From Roseinatronobacter domitianus (GTDB lineage Bacteria; Pseudomonadota; Alphaproteobacteria; Rhodobacterales; Rhodobacteraceae), in NCBI RefSeq assembly GCF_023336755.1, contig NZ_JALZWP010000009.1, forward strand, positions 62,001-126,000: 64,000 bases of DNA, written 5' to 3'. The position numbers were made by a program, and so were the translations under genes. Below, piece by piece: positions 28,104 to 37,443 of this stretch; within the stretch, counting starts at the first letter, position 1, and each line of letters begins with the position of its first letter. The notes below the pieces were generated by a model. It saw nothing but the letters and a program-made list of their open reading frames with translations, was not told the origin of the DNA and searched no databases.

Positions 28104-28861
28104 GAGTGACCACCGACCTGTCCTTGCTCAGTCGGCCCATGCGGCCGCGGATGGCCACAACCGCACCGCCACCGCCACCACCGACGGGCAGTTTCGACAA
28201 TTTCGCCATGCGGGTTGATGCCTCGGCCCCGGCGGTTCTGTTTTCCGACAGCGCCGCGACCCAACCCGCCGCGGTTGGACACTCCGTGGCACATGTCGCG
28301 GACCTGTCGGGACTAAGCAATCATGCGACACAGCCGATTGTCGCGGCCCGTCCCGTCGCCCGGCAATCCGGTGCGCTGTCCTGGCTGGAATTCGATGGGC
28401 TGGATGACCGCATGGTGCTTGCCGCTGACCCGTCCTGGCGGGGCACAGATATGTCGATCATGATGGTCGTGCGTTTGCAGGCGGCCAATTCCCCGGGAGC
28501 ACGCGTGATCGCGGGGGGGGTAGATGGCTCCTATGTTGCGCTGTATCAGAACGGCAGCACCAGCACCGCGCTTGGCCAAGGCAATGCGCGCTACGCCAAC
28601 GGGGCATTCATCACCGGCACAACCCGAGGCGATCTATATACCGCATGGGTGCGCGACGACTGGGTCATAGTTGAAGTCGCGGGCGTCAATTTCTCCGAGG
28701 CGATCTTCAATTCAGGCGTGCAATTTCCCGGATGGCGCAGCGACTCGAACCTTGCCAATTGCGAGATTGCCGAGGTGCTGATCCTGTCGACCGCTGATGC
28801 CGATACCAACCGCGCCGATATTGTCGCGGCCCTCACCGCCAAATTCGGGATTACACCATGA
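28100..28861 (+). CDS. Putative spike-fibre / LamG-like lectin protein
   Basis: 253 residues. After a Pro-rich stretch (about 20-28), residues 45-250 look like a concanavalin-like beta sandwich: WLEFDGLDDRMVLAAD, then MSIMMVVRLQ, the GSYVALYQNG strand and WVIVEVAGVNF. This arrangement is common in phage or virion fibres that bind carbohydrate. The 4-base overlaps with both neighbours argue for one functional unit with the spike-base-like protein. Inference: a GhsB-like capsule-binding fibre. Confidence 0.5.
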   Translation: MRVTTDLSLLSRPMRPRMATTAPPPPPPTGSFDNFAMRVDASAPAVLFSDSAATQPAAVGHSVAHVADLSGLSNHATQPIVAARPVARQSGALSWLEFDGLDDRMVLAADPSWRGTDMSIMMVVRLQAANSPGARVIAGGVDGSYVALYQNGSTSTALGQGNARYANGAFITGTTRGDLYTAWVRDDWVIVEVAGVNFSEAIFNSGVQFPGWRSDSNLANCEIAEVLILSTADADTNRADIVAALTAKFGITP

Positions 28862-29262
28862 CCGATACAAGCATGACACTGGCCTGCCCCGAAAACCGGA
28901 TTGCCGATGCCAATAACCTTGCAATGGTGCTTGGCGAAGGACCGCTGGACGAACACACATTTGGCACGGCCCGGTGGCAGACTGCGCAAGGCGCGCGCTA
29001 TGCGCTCGCCCGGTTCGAACCCGCACATTGGTGGCAGGATGTCTTGGTAAAACAACTGGTTCGACCGGTTTGGGACAGCCTCCCCTATAAGGTAAACATG
29101 GCAGGTGCGCAGCGTGCGCAGGATTGTTTGCTGGAATGGCAGATCGGCTTCGCGGAAAACCCCCAATTGCCCGACGGCCAGATCCTGATGCTCCATGCGC
29201 TATCCGTGGCCGACGTGTTGAACAGGTTGGGCCTTGACCAAATTGACCCATCCCAAGCCTAA
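28858..29262 (+). CDS. Hypothetical protein of the spike-like module
   Basis: 134 residues; no family recognised. Soluble, no signal peptide or membrane segment, rich in Ala, Leu, Trp and Asp. It starts at an ATGA overlap with the fibre-like gene, so it is co-translated with it and may be a chaperone or cap for the fibre; this is a guess from position only. Confidence 0.55.
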   Translation: MTDTSMTLACPENRIADANNLAMVLGEGPLDEHTFGTARWQTAQGARYALARFEPAHWWQDVLVKQLVRPVWDSLPYKVNMAGAQRAQDCLLEWQIGFAENPQLPDGQILMLHALSVADVLNRLGLDQIDPSQA

Positions 29263-29313
29263 CAGATTGGCGCGCTTGCAAGGAACGCCTGCATTTGCCA
29301 GATTACACAGAGC

Positions 29314-29766
29314 ATGAACACAAACCCGATCCCAGTTCCGCCAATCCCGAATGGCGCAGTCTTGCGCCTGACATTGTCGGCACTCGCGATCATGGCGGCG
29401 ACAAGCCCGGCATTTGCAGATTTCAGGCTGTGCAACGACAGTTTCGACGTATTGAACGTAGCCGTCGCCCGCGATCCCGGTGGGGGGTTCCGGTCGGAAG
29501 GCTGGTGGACTGTTGCACCGAACCGTTGCGCCGTGCTGTTGAGAGGCGATATAGACGCGCGCTACCTCTATCTGCATGCGATTGACGTGTTTAATCAACC
29601 TGTTCTGGACGGCACGATCCCGTTCTGTGTGGCCGAAACGGGCTTCAGCATACAGGGTGAACAAGATTGCTGGGCGCGCGGACATATAGAGGCCGGCTTC
29701 ATCGAAATTGACACGCTCAGCGCAACGGACTGGACGGCCTTTGTCAGCGAAACCGGCGCTGAGTAA
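29314..29766 (+). CDS. DUF1036-family exported protein
   Basis: 150 residues with a signal peptide (hydrophobic about 16-34, cleavage probably at AFA-DF). The mature part has the DUF1036 pattern: LCNDSFDVLNVAVA, a GWWTVAPNRCAVLL block and two later cysteine positions (FCVAE, DCWARG). Family function is unknown; members are small periplasmic proteins in alphaproteobacteria. Ends before a bidirectional terminator shared with the autotransporter. Confidence 0.75.
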   Translation: MNTNPIPVPPIPNGAVLRLTLSALAIMAATSPAFADFRLCNDSFDVLNVAVARDPGGGFRSEGWWTVAPNRCAVLLRGDIDARYLYLHAIDVFNQPVLDGTIPFCVAETGFSIQGEQDCWARGHIEAGFIEIDTLSATDWTAFVSETGAE

Positions 29767-29829
29767 CAGTCTGAAATGCAGCTTTGCTCAGCGCGCTCTC
29801 TGAACATCATTCTGTCACGCGATGGACGC

Positions 29830-29866
29830 AAAAAAACCCGGCCTCTGACCAGAGACCGAGTTTTTG
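29830..29866. terminator. Bidirectional intrinsic terminator
   Basis: Stem CGGCCTCTG / CAGAGACCG (one mismatch) flanked by an A-run on the left and TTTTT on the right, lying between the convergent DUF1036 and autotransporter genes. It can end transcripts from both strands. Confidence 0.75.
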
Positions 29867-29901
29867 TTGATCTGGTCCGCGCCGTGACGGCGCAAGACCT
29901 A

Positions 29902-32202
29902 TCAGAACTGGAGGCGGAATTGAGCCGTGACGCTCGCGCCTTTCAGATCCTTGTTGAAGCGATAATCAGCGCGAATGTTCGCGTTCATCTGACGAATGCC
30001 GGAAGGCGCGGCGCTGAGGACGCGGGCGTAGCTGAGACCCACGCTGAGTTCGCCGAAGGCACCCATAGATTCAGTGGTCAGGGTATCGGTCACACCGCCA
30101 TTCGTAGCGGTGAACGTCGCCACGCGATCGGAGCTGAAATCGTTATAGATAGTCGCCGTCACAAAAGAGGTCAGAGCAGAATTGCTGGCCTCGTCCACCA
30201 TCGTACGCCCCATCGTCGCCCCAGCGAAGCCAATGCTGGAATTGTGATCTGCGGGCTGCAAAACACCGGCCGGGAGACCGTTGGCACCGTTGAAGGTCAG
30301 CGAACCGCTAGAGGTGCGGCCAATGCCGAAACCGGCAGTCGGAACAATGAACATACCGTTTTCCAGCGCGAAACGGTAGCTGGTCGAACCGCTGAGCTGC
30401 GTGGTGTTGGTTGACACCGAGTCATCCAGCCCCAGCGCCACGTTCATGAAGTCGAAGCTGCTGCGCTCATGACGAAGCTGCAATTCGGCAGAGAAGTTGC
30501 CCTTCGCTGCATTCACATAAACGCCACCATAGCTTTGTGAGAAATCCGCATCTGTCGTCAGGCCGAAGGAATTGTGCAAAACCGAGCCGCGATTGTGGCC
30601 AAACAACACGCCACCAACAATATCCCAACCGCCGTCAAACGCTTCAAAACACCCAAAGTCGAAACCGCCCTGGATCCCTGCAAAGTCGGTTCGCGTAGTG
30701 CCCGTTGCAGAAAGGAGATTGCCGTTTGTCGTTGTATCGGATGTCGCGCGCCCGCCGACAGCCCGCGCCCAGCCGCCACGGCTGCAATTGTCAGGCGTAT
30801 CAAAAGCGATGCCGCTGACGAACGCGCCGCTTGGACGGTTGATGACAGTGCCAACAAGGTTCTGAACCGAGCTGAATGCGCCAACTACGCCACCAATAGC
30901 CGGGTTGACCCCGGAAAGCAGCACAATATCGCCATTGGCTGGGTCTGTATCAAGCGTGTAGACGATCGGACCGCGCGTCTGGGGAATACCCCGCATGGTT
31001 GCCGTCAGGCTGCCGCCCAATGATGTTCCATCGACCAAAATGACCGGAGCGGATTGAAGCGTGAAGCCACCTGCTTGCGGGTCGAGTTCGATGGTGACGG
31101 TACCATCGACCAGTCCACCCACAACCAGCAGGTCGGTGTCGGCAGCGTTCGCAGTCGACAGATCAATGTCCATAACCAGCGTGGTGGACCCGGTCAGGTC
31201 GCCGGTTATTGTAAAGGTATCGCCTACAACACCATCATTGAGTTGGATCTCTCCACCGGTGCTGGCAAGGTCGCCGTCAATAGTTCCATTGTCGTTGCCG
31301 ACAATAAGACCAGTATTGGTGACGATCGGGGCAGTCAGCGTTCGACCGGCCCCAATCGTCAATATTCCATCATTGCCGAACGACCCGGTGACGGTCATGT
31401 CACCGCCGGTGACGTTCATGCGCCCGCCCTGCACGTCCACGTTGCCGGTATGGGTCAGCAGGCCCGTCGTAGTGAACGTACCGTTAATCATGGTCAAATC
31501 GCCGGTGATTGCCCCTTCGGCGTTAAAAGCGCCGCTGTTCACTGTGGTATCGCCAATGATGGTGCCGTCGGTGGTGATGATACCACCGGTCTGTTCAATA
31601 TTGCCGGTGATCGTGCCCGAGTTGTTGATCCGCCCGCCATCAACACTGGCAGCTTGTGTGCCGTTCAGGGTCACGTTGGTGTTCACGGCGGCACCAGCTT
31701 CGATTGTCAGGGTGCCAAGATTGACCACGGTGTCACTACCATTGATCGACCCGCCAGCTTGGATGGTTGCCGATGAGTTCGTGCCCAGCGTGAGGCCATC
31801 ATTCAGCGCACCTGCCGAGGTAAGGTTGCCGGTTTCCAACGTAACAGCGCCACCAACGATGCCGGTTGCGCCGACAATCACGGTGGTGGTGGATTGTCCA
31901 GCCGCACCAGTGGTGTCGATACCGCCTGCAATGGTGCCATTGTGGGTCACAGTCCCGGTCAACAAGTCAACATCACCGGTCACCTGACCGGTGGCATCAA
32001 CGGTCAGCGCCGACCCGATGCCATTGATCAGAACATCTCCTAAAAGGGTTGTGGCCGGTGCGACCGTTTGCGTGGCGCCTCCGGTCAGAACGGTCTGCGC
32101 CTGTGCGAAGCCGGGAAGGGCCGCCAGAAACACCACAGCAAGGCCAGTGGTGCTTTTCAGGGTCTTGCGCAGAGCGGGCGCTTCAATTTTTTGATGTATC
32201 AT
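29902..32202 (-). CDS. Type V autotransporter with beta-helical repeat passenger
   Basis: 766 residues. Signal peptide about 1-36 (ends GFAQAQ). The passenger (about 37-480) is made of short Gly/Thr/Asn-rich turns such as GTITGNIEQTGGIITTDG, the look of a parallel beta-helix, with almost no cysteine or lysine. The C-terminal about 270 residues form the autotransporter beta-barrel with alternating aromatic strands and the terminal Phe (FRLQF). Two cysteine-containing loops (NCSRGG, GCFEAF) are at the barrel entry. Likely an adhesin or surface coat protein. GAGGT precedes the start. Confidence 0.88.
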   Translation of the reverse strand: MIHQKIEAPALRKTLKSTTGLAVVFLAALPGFAQAQTVLTGGATQTVAPATTLLGDVLINGIGSALTVDATGQVTGDVDLLTGTVTHNGTIAGGIDTTGAAGQSTTTVIVGATGIVGGAVTLETGNLTSAGALNDGLTLGTNSSATIQAGGSINGSDTVVNLGTLTIEAGAAVNTNVTLNGTQAASVDGGRINNSGTITGNIEQTGGIITTDGTIIGDTTVNSGAFNAEGAITGDLTMINGTFTTTGLLTHTGNVDVQGGRMNVTGGDMTVTGSFGNDGILTIGAGRTLTAPIVTNTGLIVGNDNGTIDGDLASTGGEIQLNDGVVGDTFTITGDLTGSTTLVMDIDLSTANAADTDLLVVGGLVDGTVTIELDPQAGGFTLQSAPVILVDGTSLGGSLTATMRGIPQTRGPIVYTLDTDPANGDIVLLSGVNPAIGGVVGAFSSVQNLVGTVINRPSGAFVSGIAFDTPDNCSRGGWARAVGGRATSDTTTNGNLLSATGTTRTDFAGIQGGFDFGCFEAFDGGWDIVGGVLFGHNRGSVLHNSFGLTTDADFSQSYGGVYVNAAKGNFSAELQLRHERSSFDFMNVALGLDDSVSTNTTQLSGSTSYRFALENGMFIVPTAGFGIGRTSSGSLTFNGANGLPAGVLQPADHNSSIGFAGATMGRTMVDEASNSALTSFVTATIYNDFSSDRVATFTATNGGVTDTLTTESMGAFGELSVGLSYARVLSAAPSGIRQMNANIRADYRFNKDLKGASVTAQFRLQF

Positions 32203-32445
32203 CGGTTATTCAACCTCGGTCCTAAGTGGGCGGCACCGGCATGCAAGACGCCGAAACGGATTTACAAAAACTACCAGAACTCTTTCGACAGACCGTAAAC
32301 AATTTCGCAATCGACCACAACTGCTGCACTGCGACTAACCGGGATTCGCAGAGATTTGGCGCGAAGTCGCGACCTTATGTTGCGACACGGCAACAACGCC
32401 TATGGTGCAGCCCGCAGCCTTGGCACAATATCTGATACATCGACT

Positions 32446-32473
32446 CAAAAAGAGGGCTGTTGCCCCCCTTTTT
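32446..32473 (-). terminator. Intrinsic terminator of the porin-like gene
   Basis: Read on the minus strand: stem GGGGGC / GCCCTC with a short loop and a following CTTTTT tract, 25 bases past the stop of the outer-membrane gene. The A-run on the other flank makes it possibly bidirectional. Confidence 0.7.
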
Positions 32474-32498
32474 GCAAGCTCGACGCCAACCTTGCAGA

Positions 32499-33164
32499 TC
32501 AGAATCGGCGCATAAGGCTGATTCGTGCAGAAACCGTATTGGTGTCGATCGTCGTCGCCCCCGGCACGGTTAAATTGTAAGTCCGATCACCGAAGTCATA
32601 ATACTCGACATCGCCGCGAATGCTCAACTCATCGTTGAGAGCATGGGCAACGCCCAGACCGACTGTTGGCCCATAGTGACGCTGCGCGTTAACACCCACC
32701 TTGACGCCGCCATTACGGATCGTGTGGTCCTGCTTGTCGGTCGCATAGCCCAGCGTGGCAAACAGCAAGGTGTCATTGAACGCATAGGCCACGCGCACCC
32801 GTGCTGCCAAATAATTGCGGATGCTTGAACGGCAGGTGAACCCGGCGCCAAGGCCACAATCTGCGCCAGAGCCATCGGTGCGGTCCATGTTGCCCATCAA
32901 CTCTGCCCCATACACGAAGCCGCCATCCTGCATGGCGTAGCCCAAGATCGCGCTCAGGCCGACCCCTTCAGCGTCAGGTGCATTATATGCGCTGCCTGCT
33001 GTGGTTGTGTAACTTCCCATGCTGTAAGAGATGCCGAGCGCTGCGTAAGCTCCGCTCCAATCGCGCATCTGTCCGACGTGTGGGGCCGATGCAAAATTAT
33101 GTCCATCGGCATATGCGTGACTGCCAAGCACAGAAATAGCGGCAGCGACCAAGGTGGTTTTCAT
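32499..33164 (-). CDS. Small outer-membrane beta-barrel protein
   Basis: 221 residues with a signal peptide (cleavage near YA-DG, residue 19). The mature protein is a short beta-barrel of the OMP_b-brl/opacity type: WSGAYAALGISYSMGSY near the start, alternating aromatic strands and a terminal Phe (ISLMRRF). Its role may be structural or adhesive. Strong GGAGGGG before the ATG and its own terminator mark a monocistronic, well-expressed gene. Confidence 0.85.
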   Translation of the reverse strand: MKTTLVAAAISVLGSHAYADGHNFASAPHVGQMRDWSGAYAALGISYSMGSYTTTAGSAYNAPDAEGVGLSAILGYAMQDGGFVYGAELMGNMDRTDGSGADCGLGAGFTCRSSIRNYLAARVRVAYAFNDTLLFATLGYATDKQDHTIRNGGVKVGVNAQRHYGPTVGLGVAHALNDELSIRGDVEYYDFGDRTYNLTVPGATTIDTNTVSARISLMRRF

Positions 33165-33484
33165 AACCCCTCCTTATTTTTAATGCTCAAAATTCTAGAG
33201 GTTGCCTTGGTCGTGCCTTATAGTTTGACGACCTATCGGCACCCCAAAACGCCTGCCGCATCGTAACACTGCACCTTTGCAGATGCGAGCCAAGCGCACA
33301 CGCCCTGATTGCTGATTGGATTGTGTTGCGAAAACACAACAAAGAATTCGGGTTGCAGCCCCGACTCTGGGACGAACCATGCGTAGAAATACAATTTGAT
33401 TTCAATTTCTTCCCATCCCGCTATTCTTTGCTTTGTATTTCTGATGGGGCGCCACCACGCCTTACGAACCAAGAGCTTGGATGA
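33165..33484. other. Divergent intergenic region, porin-like gene / vgrG
   Basis: 320 bases, more AT-rich than the coding regions. It must contain the promoters of the porin-like gene (minus) and vgrG (plus). An inverted repeat TTGTGTT-GCGAA-AACACAA (33321-33339) lies about 145 bases before vgrG and could be an operator. No gene is supported here. Confidence 0.55.
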
Positions 33485-35329
33485 ATGATTTCTCAAGACA
33501 ACAGGTTGGGCAAACTTCATGCTCCCGGCACCGATCTGGCGCTGATGGCGTTTTCGGGCCACGAAGGCATCAACACAATCGGCGGGTTTGAGGTCGATTG
33601 CCTTTTACCAACCGGGCAACTTGACGCCGACGAGGTGCTGGGGCGCAATATATGGGTCGAAATGCAGACCATCGATCCCGGTCATCCGGCGCGAATGTTC
33701 GACGGTGTGCTATGCGAATTGCGCGAAATGGGGCCGGTCTGGGGTGGCGCGGGTTACACACTTGTTCTCAAGCCGTGGCTGTGGCTGCTTGGGCTGCGGG
33801 TAAACCAGCGCATCTTCCATGAACAGACGCCGCTCCAGATTCTAGAGGCGATCTTCGCAGACTATGGCTTTCCGCATGACAGCCTGCTGCAAGGCAGCTA
33901 TCCGGTTCTGGAATACACTGTCCAATATGACGAAACCGACCTTGCTTTCGCCACACGGTTGATGGCGCATTACGGGATCAACTATTGTTTCCGGCACGAG
34001 GGCGGCACGCATAGGATGGTTCTGTTCGACGAGGTTGACAGCCTGCCCGAGGTTCCCGGCACGACCCGTCCAATTCGGGCAACCGACCGGCAATATCGCG
34101 ACGAGTTGGAACATCTTCATTCATGGCGCGCCGGGCGCAAGGTGACGACCGGGCGCGTTGCTCTGACGGACTACAACTTCAAAGCCCCCCGCAGCGCAAT
34201 GCTGACGGAACAGGCCGATGCCGCGGGACATGCCTTCGACGACATTGAAAGCTACCAGTTTCCGGGGCGCTACCCGGACCAAGGCGCAGGACGCAGCCTT
34301 GCGCAACTGCGCCTGAACCAGGCGCGCGCCGCTGATGGCCGACATCGCGCACAGGGCGACAGTCTTGGACTGTCGGCAGGGTTGCGCATGGGGCTGCGCG
34401 ATCATCCCGACACTGCCATTGACGGGCGCAGTTACCTTATCACCCAAGCACAGCACAGGTATGTCTCGGAAGGGTATCGCACCGGCGATGGCGGCACCGC
34501 GGATCGCGACAGTTATCAAGGCGAGTTCGAGTTTCTGGACACCGAACGCCCTATGGTCCCAGAGGCTGCGCCTGCTGCTCCGCGGGTTCAAGGCCCGCAA
34601 ACCGCCATTGTGATCGGCGAGGGCGAAATAGACTGTGACGAATACGGTCGTATCCTTGTGCTGTTCCACTGGGACCGCGACAATGCAAAATCCATGCGCT
34701 GCCGCGTCGCACAAAGCTCTGCCGGAAATGGCTGGGGCAGCATGATCGTGCCGCGCGTTGGCATGGAGGTGGTGGTCGAGTTCATTGGCGGCGACCCGGC
34801 CTGCCCGCTTGTCACCGGCTGCGTCTACAATGCCGAGAACATGCCCCCGTTCGACCTGCCGGGCGCGAATATGGTCATGGGCATGAAATCCAACAGCACA
34901 CCGGGCGGCGACGGCTATAACGAACTGGTCTTCGACGACACGGCCGGAAAGGAAGGCGTGCGTCTGCACGCGCAATACGATCTGACCGCGAAAGTGCTGC
35001 ACGACCAGACATGGCATGTGCTAAATGACCGCGCCACCCAGATCGACAACAATGACAGCCTGAAGGTCAAAGGCACCCGCGACAGCAGCATAAGCGGCCA
35101 TGACAAACTGGATGTCGGGCGCGAACTGACCATTACGGCTGCCGAGAAGATCACCCTGAAAGTCGGTATGAGTTCGATCGTTATAGATGGGTCTTCGATC
35201 ACGCTCAAATCGCCAACAGTGGAGGTCAAGGCGGGAATGGAGTTCAAGTCCGAAGCCGGGATGATGTCGCAACACAAAGCTGGCGCGGTCTATGACATCA
35301 AGGGCGCGGTCGTGAAAATCAATAGCTGA
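33485..35329 (+). CDS. vgrG: T6SS spike protein VgrG (TssI)
   Basis: 614 residues, a canonical VgrG without an enzymatic C-terminal extension. The gp27-like part includes PLQILEAIFADYGF and YDETDLAFATRLMAHYGINYCF (about 116-165); the gp5-like OB fold has DEYGRILVLFHWD (about 380) and WGSMIVPRVGMEVVVEFIGGDP; the C-terminal beta-helix needle (about 480-614) has ITLKV/SITLKSP repeats. It trimerises to cap the Hcp tube. No PAAR gene is adjacent, and the effector it carries is not obvious. Confidence 0.96.
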   Translation: MISQDNRLGKLHAPGTDLALMAFSGHEGINTIGGFEVDCLLPTGQLDADEVLGRNIWVEMQTIDPGHPARMFDGVLCELREMGPVWGGAGYTLVLKPWLWLLGLRVNQRIFHEQTPLQILEAIFADYGFPHDSLLQGSYPVLEYTVQYDETDLAFATRLMAHYGINYCFRHEGGTHRMVLFDEVDSLPEVPGTTRPIRATDRQYRDELEHLHSWRAGRKVTTGRVALTDYNFKAPRSAMLTEQADAAGHAFDDIESYQFPGRYPDQGAGRSLAQLRLNQARAADGRHRAQGDSLGLSAGLRMGLRDHPDTAIDGRSYLITQAQHRYVSEGYRTGDGGTADRDSYQGEFEFLDTERPMVPEAAPAAPRVQGPQTAIVIGEGEIDCDEYGRILVLFHWDRDNAKSMRCRVAQSSAGNGWGSMIVPRVGMEVVVEFIGGDPACPLVTGCVYNAENMPPFDLPGANMVMGMKSNSTPGGDGYNELVFDDTAGKEGVRLHAQYDLTAKVLHDQTWHVLNDRATQIDNNDSLKVKGTRDSSISGHDKLDVGRELTITAAEKITLKVGMSSIVIDGSSITLKSPTVEVKAGMEFKSEAGMMSQHKAGAVYDIKGAVVKINS

Positions 35330-35522
35330 AAGCACGCGCCAGAGCCGGACCAACCGGCCAAAGCGCGCGCGCCGACAGAATAGGAGAGCAGTTTGAACAG
35401 GTTAGACGCAAAGTCAGAACGCAAAATCGCAACCGCCTCGTTGGTGGACGGCGATGCATGTTAACCGCGCCGGGCCAGAGTTGGGGCGCAACATGGATCA
35501 TGGGCATGGCAGGATGGCCAGG

Positions 35523-36089
35523 ATGACACAGGACTACCCCCCGCGAAGCGCAAGTTTGCGCGCGCCATTGGCGACAGAGATCTTCACCATGATCCCCGAA
35601 CTGGCGCATGATATGTCGATGCGTCCTCAGACCGACGAACCGGTCGCAGCCTTTGCGGGACGCTTGCTGCAAAGCGACACCCCGGAAGAGGCGATCACCT
35701 TTACGTCGCAGATGTTCAAACGCCGCGTCTCGCTATGGTGGGGCCATGAATGCTTGCGGCAGATGGACGCTTGCCTGACGACCCATGATCGCAAGATGAT
35801 GGCGCTTGTTGCCGATTGGGTGGCCGCGCCCGATGACCTTAATCGCAGCGCAACCGAAGAGGCCGCCGCACAGGCCAGCGCCCGCAGCCCCGGTGTCTGG
35901 CTTGCGATGGCCACGGGTTGGACTGGCGGTTCGCTGGCCCCTTCTGATGGCGAACCGGTGCCGCCGCCACGCTTCTTGACGGGGCGCGGGGTAAATGCGG
36001 CAGTGCTGTCGGTGCTGGCGCGCGGGCCACATCGGGCACGGCGGGCAACCCTTGAAACCTTCGTCCAAATGGCGAACGATCTGATCTAA
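35523..36089 (+). CDS. DUF6931-like T6SS-associated protein
   Basis: 188 residues from ATG 35523 (MTQDYPPRSASLRAP), chosen because GCAGGA lies 8 bases upstream; earlier in-frame ATGs (to 35454) are possible. The segment SQMFKRRVSLWWGHECLRQM (about 60-79) and a second WLAMATGW block match the DUF6931 pattern as I remember it. No signal peptide or membrane segment; function unknown. Lies between vgrG and the FHA gene, so a role in T6SS assembly or phospho-control is inferred from position. Confidence 0.7.
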   Translation: MTQDYPPRSASLRAPLATEIFTMIPELAHDMSMRPQTDEPVAAFAGRLLQSDTPEEAITFTSQMFKRRVSLWWGHECLRQMDACLTTHDRKMMALVADWVAAPDDLNRSATEEAAAQASARSPGVWLAMATGWTGGSLAPSDGEPVPPPRFLTGRGVNAAVLSVLARGPHRARRATLETFVQMANDLI

Positions 36090-36183
36090 CTTTCAGCGAA
36101 TTTCACGCCCGGAGCGCGTCAAAGGGCACGGCCCGAAAGACAGGCTTGCGTGCGCCGGCGCGACAGGCGAAAACGACGACAGA

Positions 36184-37419
36184 ATGACCAATACAGAACT
36201 GACGCTGACCATCGTGAACATGTCGAGCCTGCCGGATGGCGGTCCGCTCAGTGTGTCTGCACGTCCGGGCAACATACTGGAAGCCGGGCGCGACAGCGGA
36301 TGGTGCCTGCCCGACCCGCGTCGGTTCATCTCGGGTCGCCATTTCGAAGTGCGCCATGATGGCTCGGGTTGGGCTTTGTATGACCTGTCCACCAATGGCA
36401 CTTTCCTGAACGGCGGCACGGCGCGGGTCAAAAGCCCTTGCCCGCTAAATCATGGCGACCGCTTGCAGGTCGGACAATACAGCATAGAGGTCAGCTTGCA
36501 GCCGATGGCCGGGTCCGCCGACGCGATCGGCGCACCGCCAACACCGTGGGAACCGGGGCTTTCGCCAGTGCCCGACCGCCCGACCCCACGCAGCCTGCCC
36601 GGTGGAGCGGACCCTTGGGCGGGCGTCCCGCCGCAGGGCACACATGGCAGCGACAGACTGCAAGGCACATCAGGCGGCACCCCGCCGCTCGATATCTGGG
36701 GCCAAGTGACAGGTGACAAGACCGCAGAACCTTTTGAGGTGCCGCAGACAGAGCCTCAATCAGCTGTGCAACCTGCGCCAAGCCCTGCCCAAGCGCCGCC
36801 CCCGGCACCGGCACCGGCACCGGCACCGGCCGCAAATGTGCCGCCCACGCCCGATGCAACCGCCCTGCTAGAGGTGATCGGCACCGCAGCCGGTCTTGCG
36901 CCGGGCACGCTCAGCACCAATGATCCGCAGGTCACGGCGCAAGAAATCGGCGAGACATTGCGCGTCCTGACCGAAGAGCTTGCCAGCCTGCTTCAGGCCC
37001 GCGCAATCGCGCGCCGCTCCGTGCGCTCGGCTCAGGTTACGATGATCGGGCGCGAAGATAACAACCCGCTGAAATTCATGCCGCTGCCGGATCAGGCGCT
37101 GACGATCATGTTCGGTCCTGCCCGCGCCGGGTTTCAGCGCGGACCGCAGGCGGTGAGATCAGGCTTTGCAGATATCAAAGCGCATCAATACGCCACCCAC
37201 GCGGCGCTGCAGCCCGCGCTGGCGCAACTATTGGACGACCTGTCGCCGGAAGCTGTCGAAAAACGGCTGCAAGGCGTGCGCCTGAACCGCAAATCCCGCG
37301 CCTGGGAAACCTATGTCGAACGCTGGGACGCCAAGACCCGCAGCCACGAAAACGGCATGCTGGATGTCTTTCTGGCGCTCTTTGCAGAGGCCTACGACAA
37401 GGAAGGCGGGCGTGGTTAA
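36184..37419 (+). CDS. tagH: FHA-domain T6SS scaffold protein (TagH / Fha)
   Basis: 411 residues. The N-terminal FHA domain (about 15-98) has its phosphothreonine-binding residues in the PDPRRFISGRHFEV and STNGTFLNG segments. A long Pro/Ala-rich linker (about 110-220), including a PAPAPA tract, joins it to a C-terminal T6SS-FHA domain (about 220-411; NPLKFMP...LTIMFGP and KAHQYATHAAL blocks). Fha proteins are phosphorylated by PpkA and switch on T6SS assembly. It is 11 kb from ppkA/pppA here. Confidence 0.9.
   Translation: MTNTELTLTIVNMSSLPDGGPLSVSARPGNILEAGRDSGWCLPDPRRFISGRHFEVRHDGSGWALYDLSTNGTFLNGGTARVKSPCPLNHGDRLQVGQYSIEVSLQPMAGSADAIGAPPTPWEPGLSPVPDRPTPRSLPGGADPWAGVPPQGTHGSDRLQGTSGGTPPLDIWGQVTGDKTAEPFEVPQTEPQSAVQPAPSPAQAPPPAPAPAPAPAANVPPTPDATALLEVIGTAAGLAPGTLSTNDPQVTAQEIGETLRVLTEELASLLQARAIARRSVRSAQVTMIGREDNNPLKFMPLPDQALTIMFGPARAGFQRGPQAVRSGFADIKAHQYATHAALQPALAQLLDDLSPEAVEKRLQGVRLNRKSRAWETYVERWDAKTRSHENGMLDVFLALFAEAYDKEGGRG
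36802..36830. repeat. In-frame hexanucleotide tandem repeat in the FHA linker
   Basis: Nearly five copies of CCGGCA encode the PAPAPAPAP part of the linker in the FHA protein. Slippage would change linker length in steps of two residues without a frameshift. Confidence 0.8.
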
Positions 37420-37443
37420 TTGCAGACCGATTGAATAACCGGG

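Noticed and set aside
31061-31987. Plus-strand open frame of 308 codons
   Set aside because: Antisense to the repetitive autotransporter passenger. The Val/Pro/Ser-rich reading is a by-product of the repeat composition.
36802-36830. Hexanucleotide repeat as a phase-variation switch
   Set aside because: Unit length is 6 bases, so slippage keeps the reading frame; it can only alter linker length.
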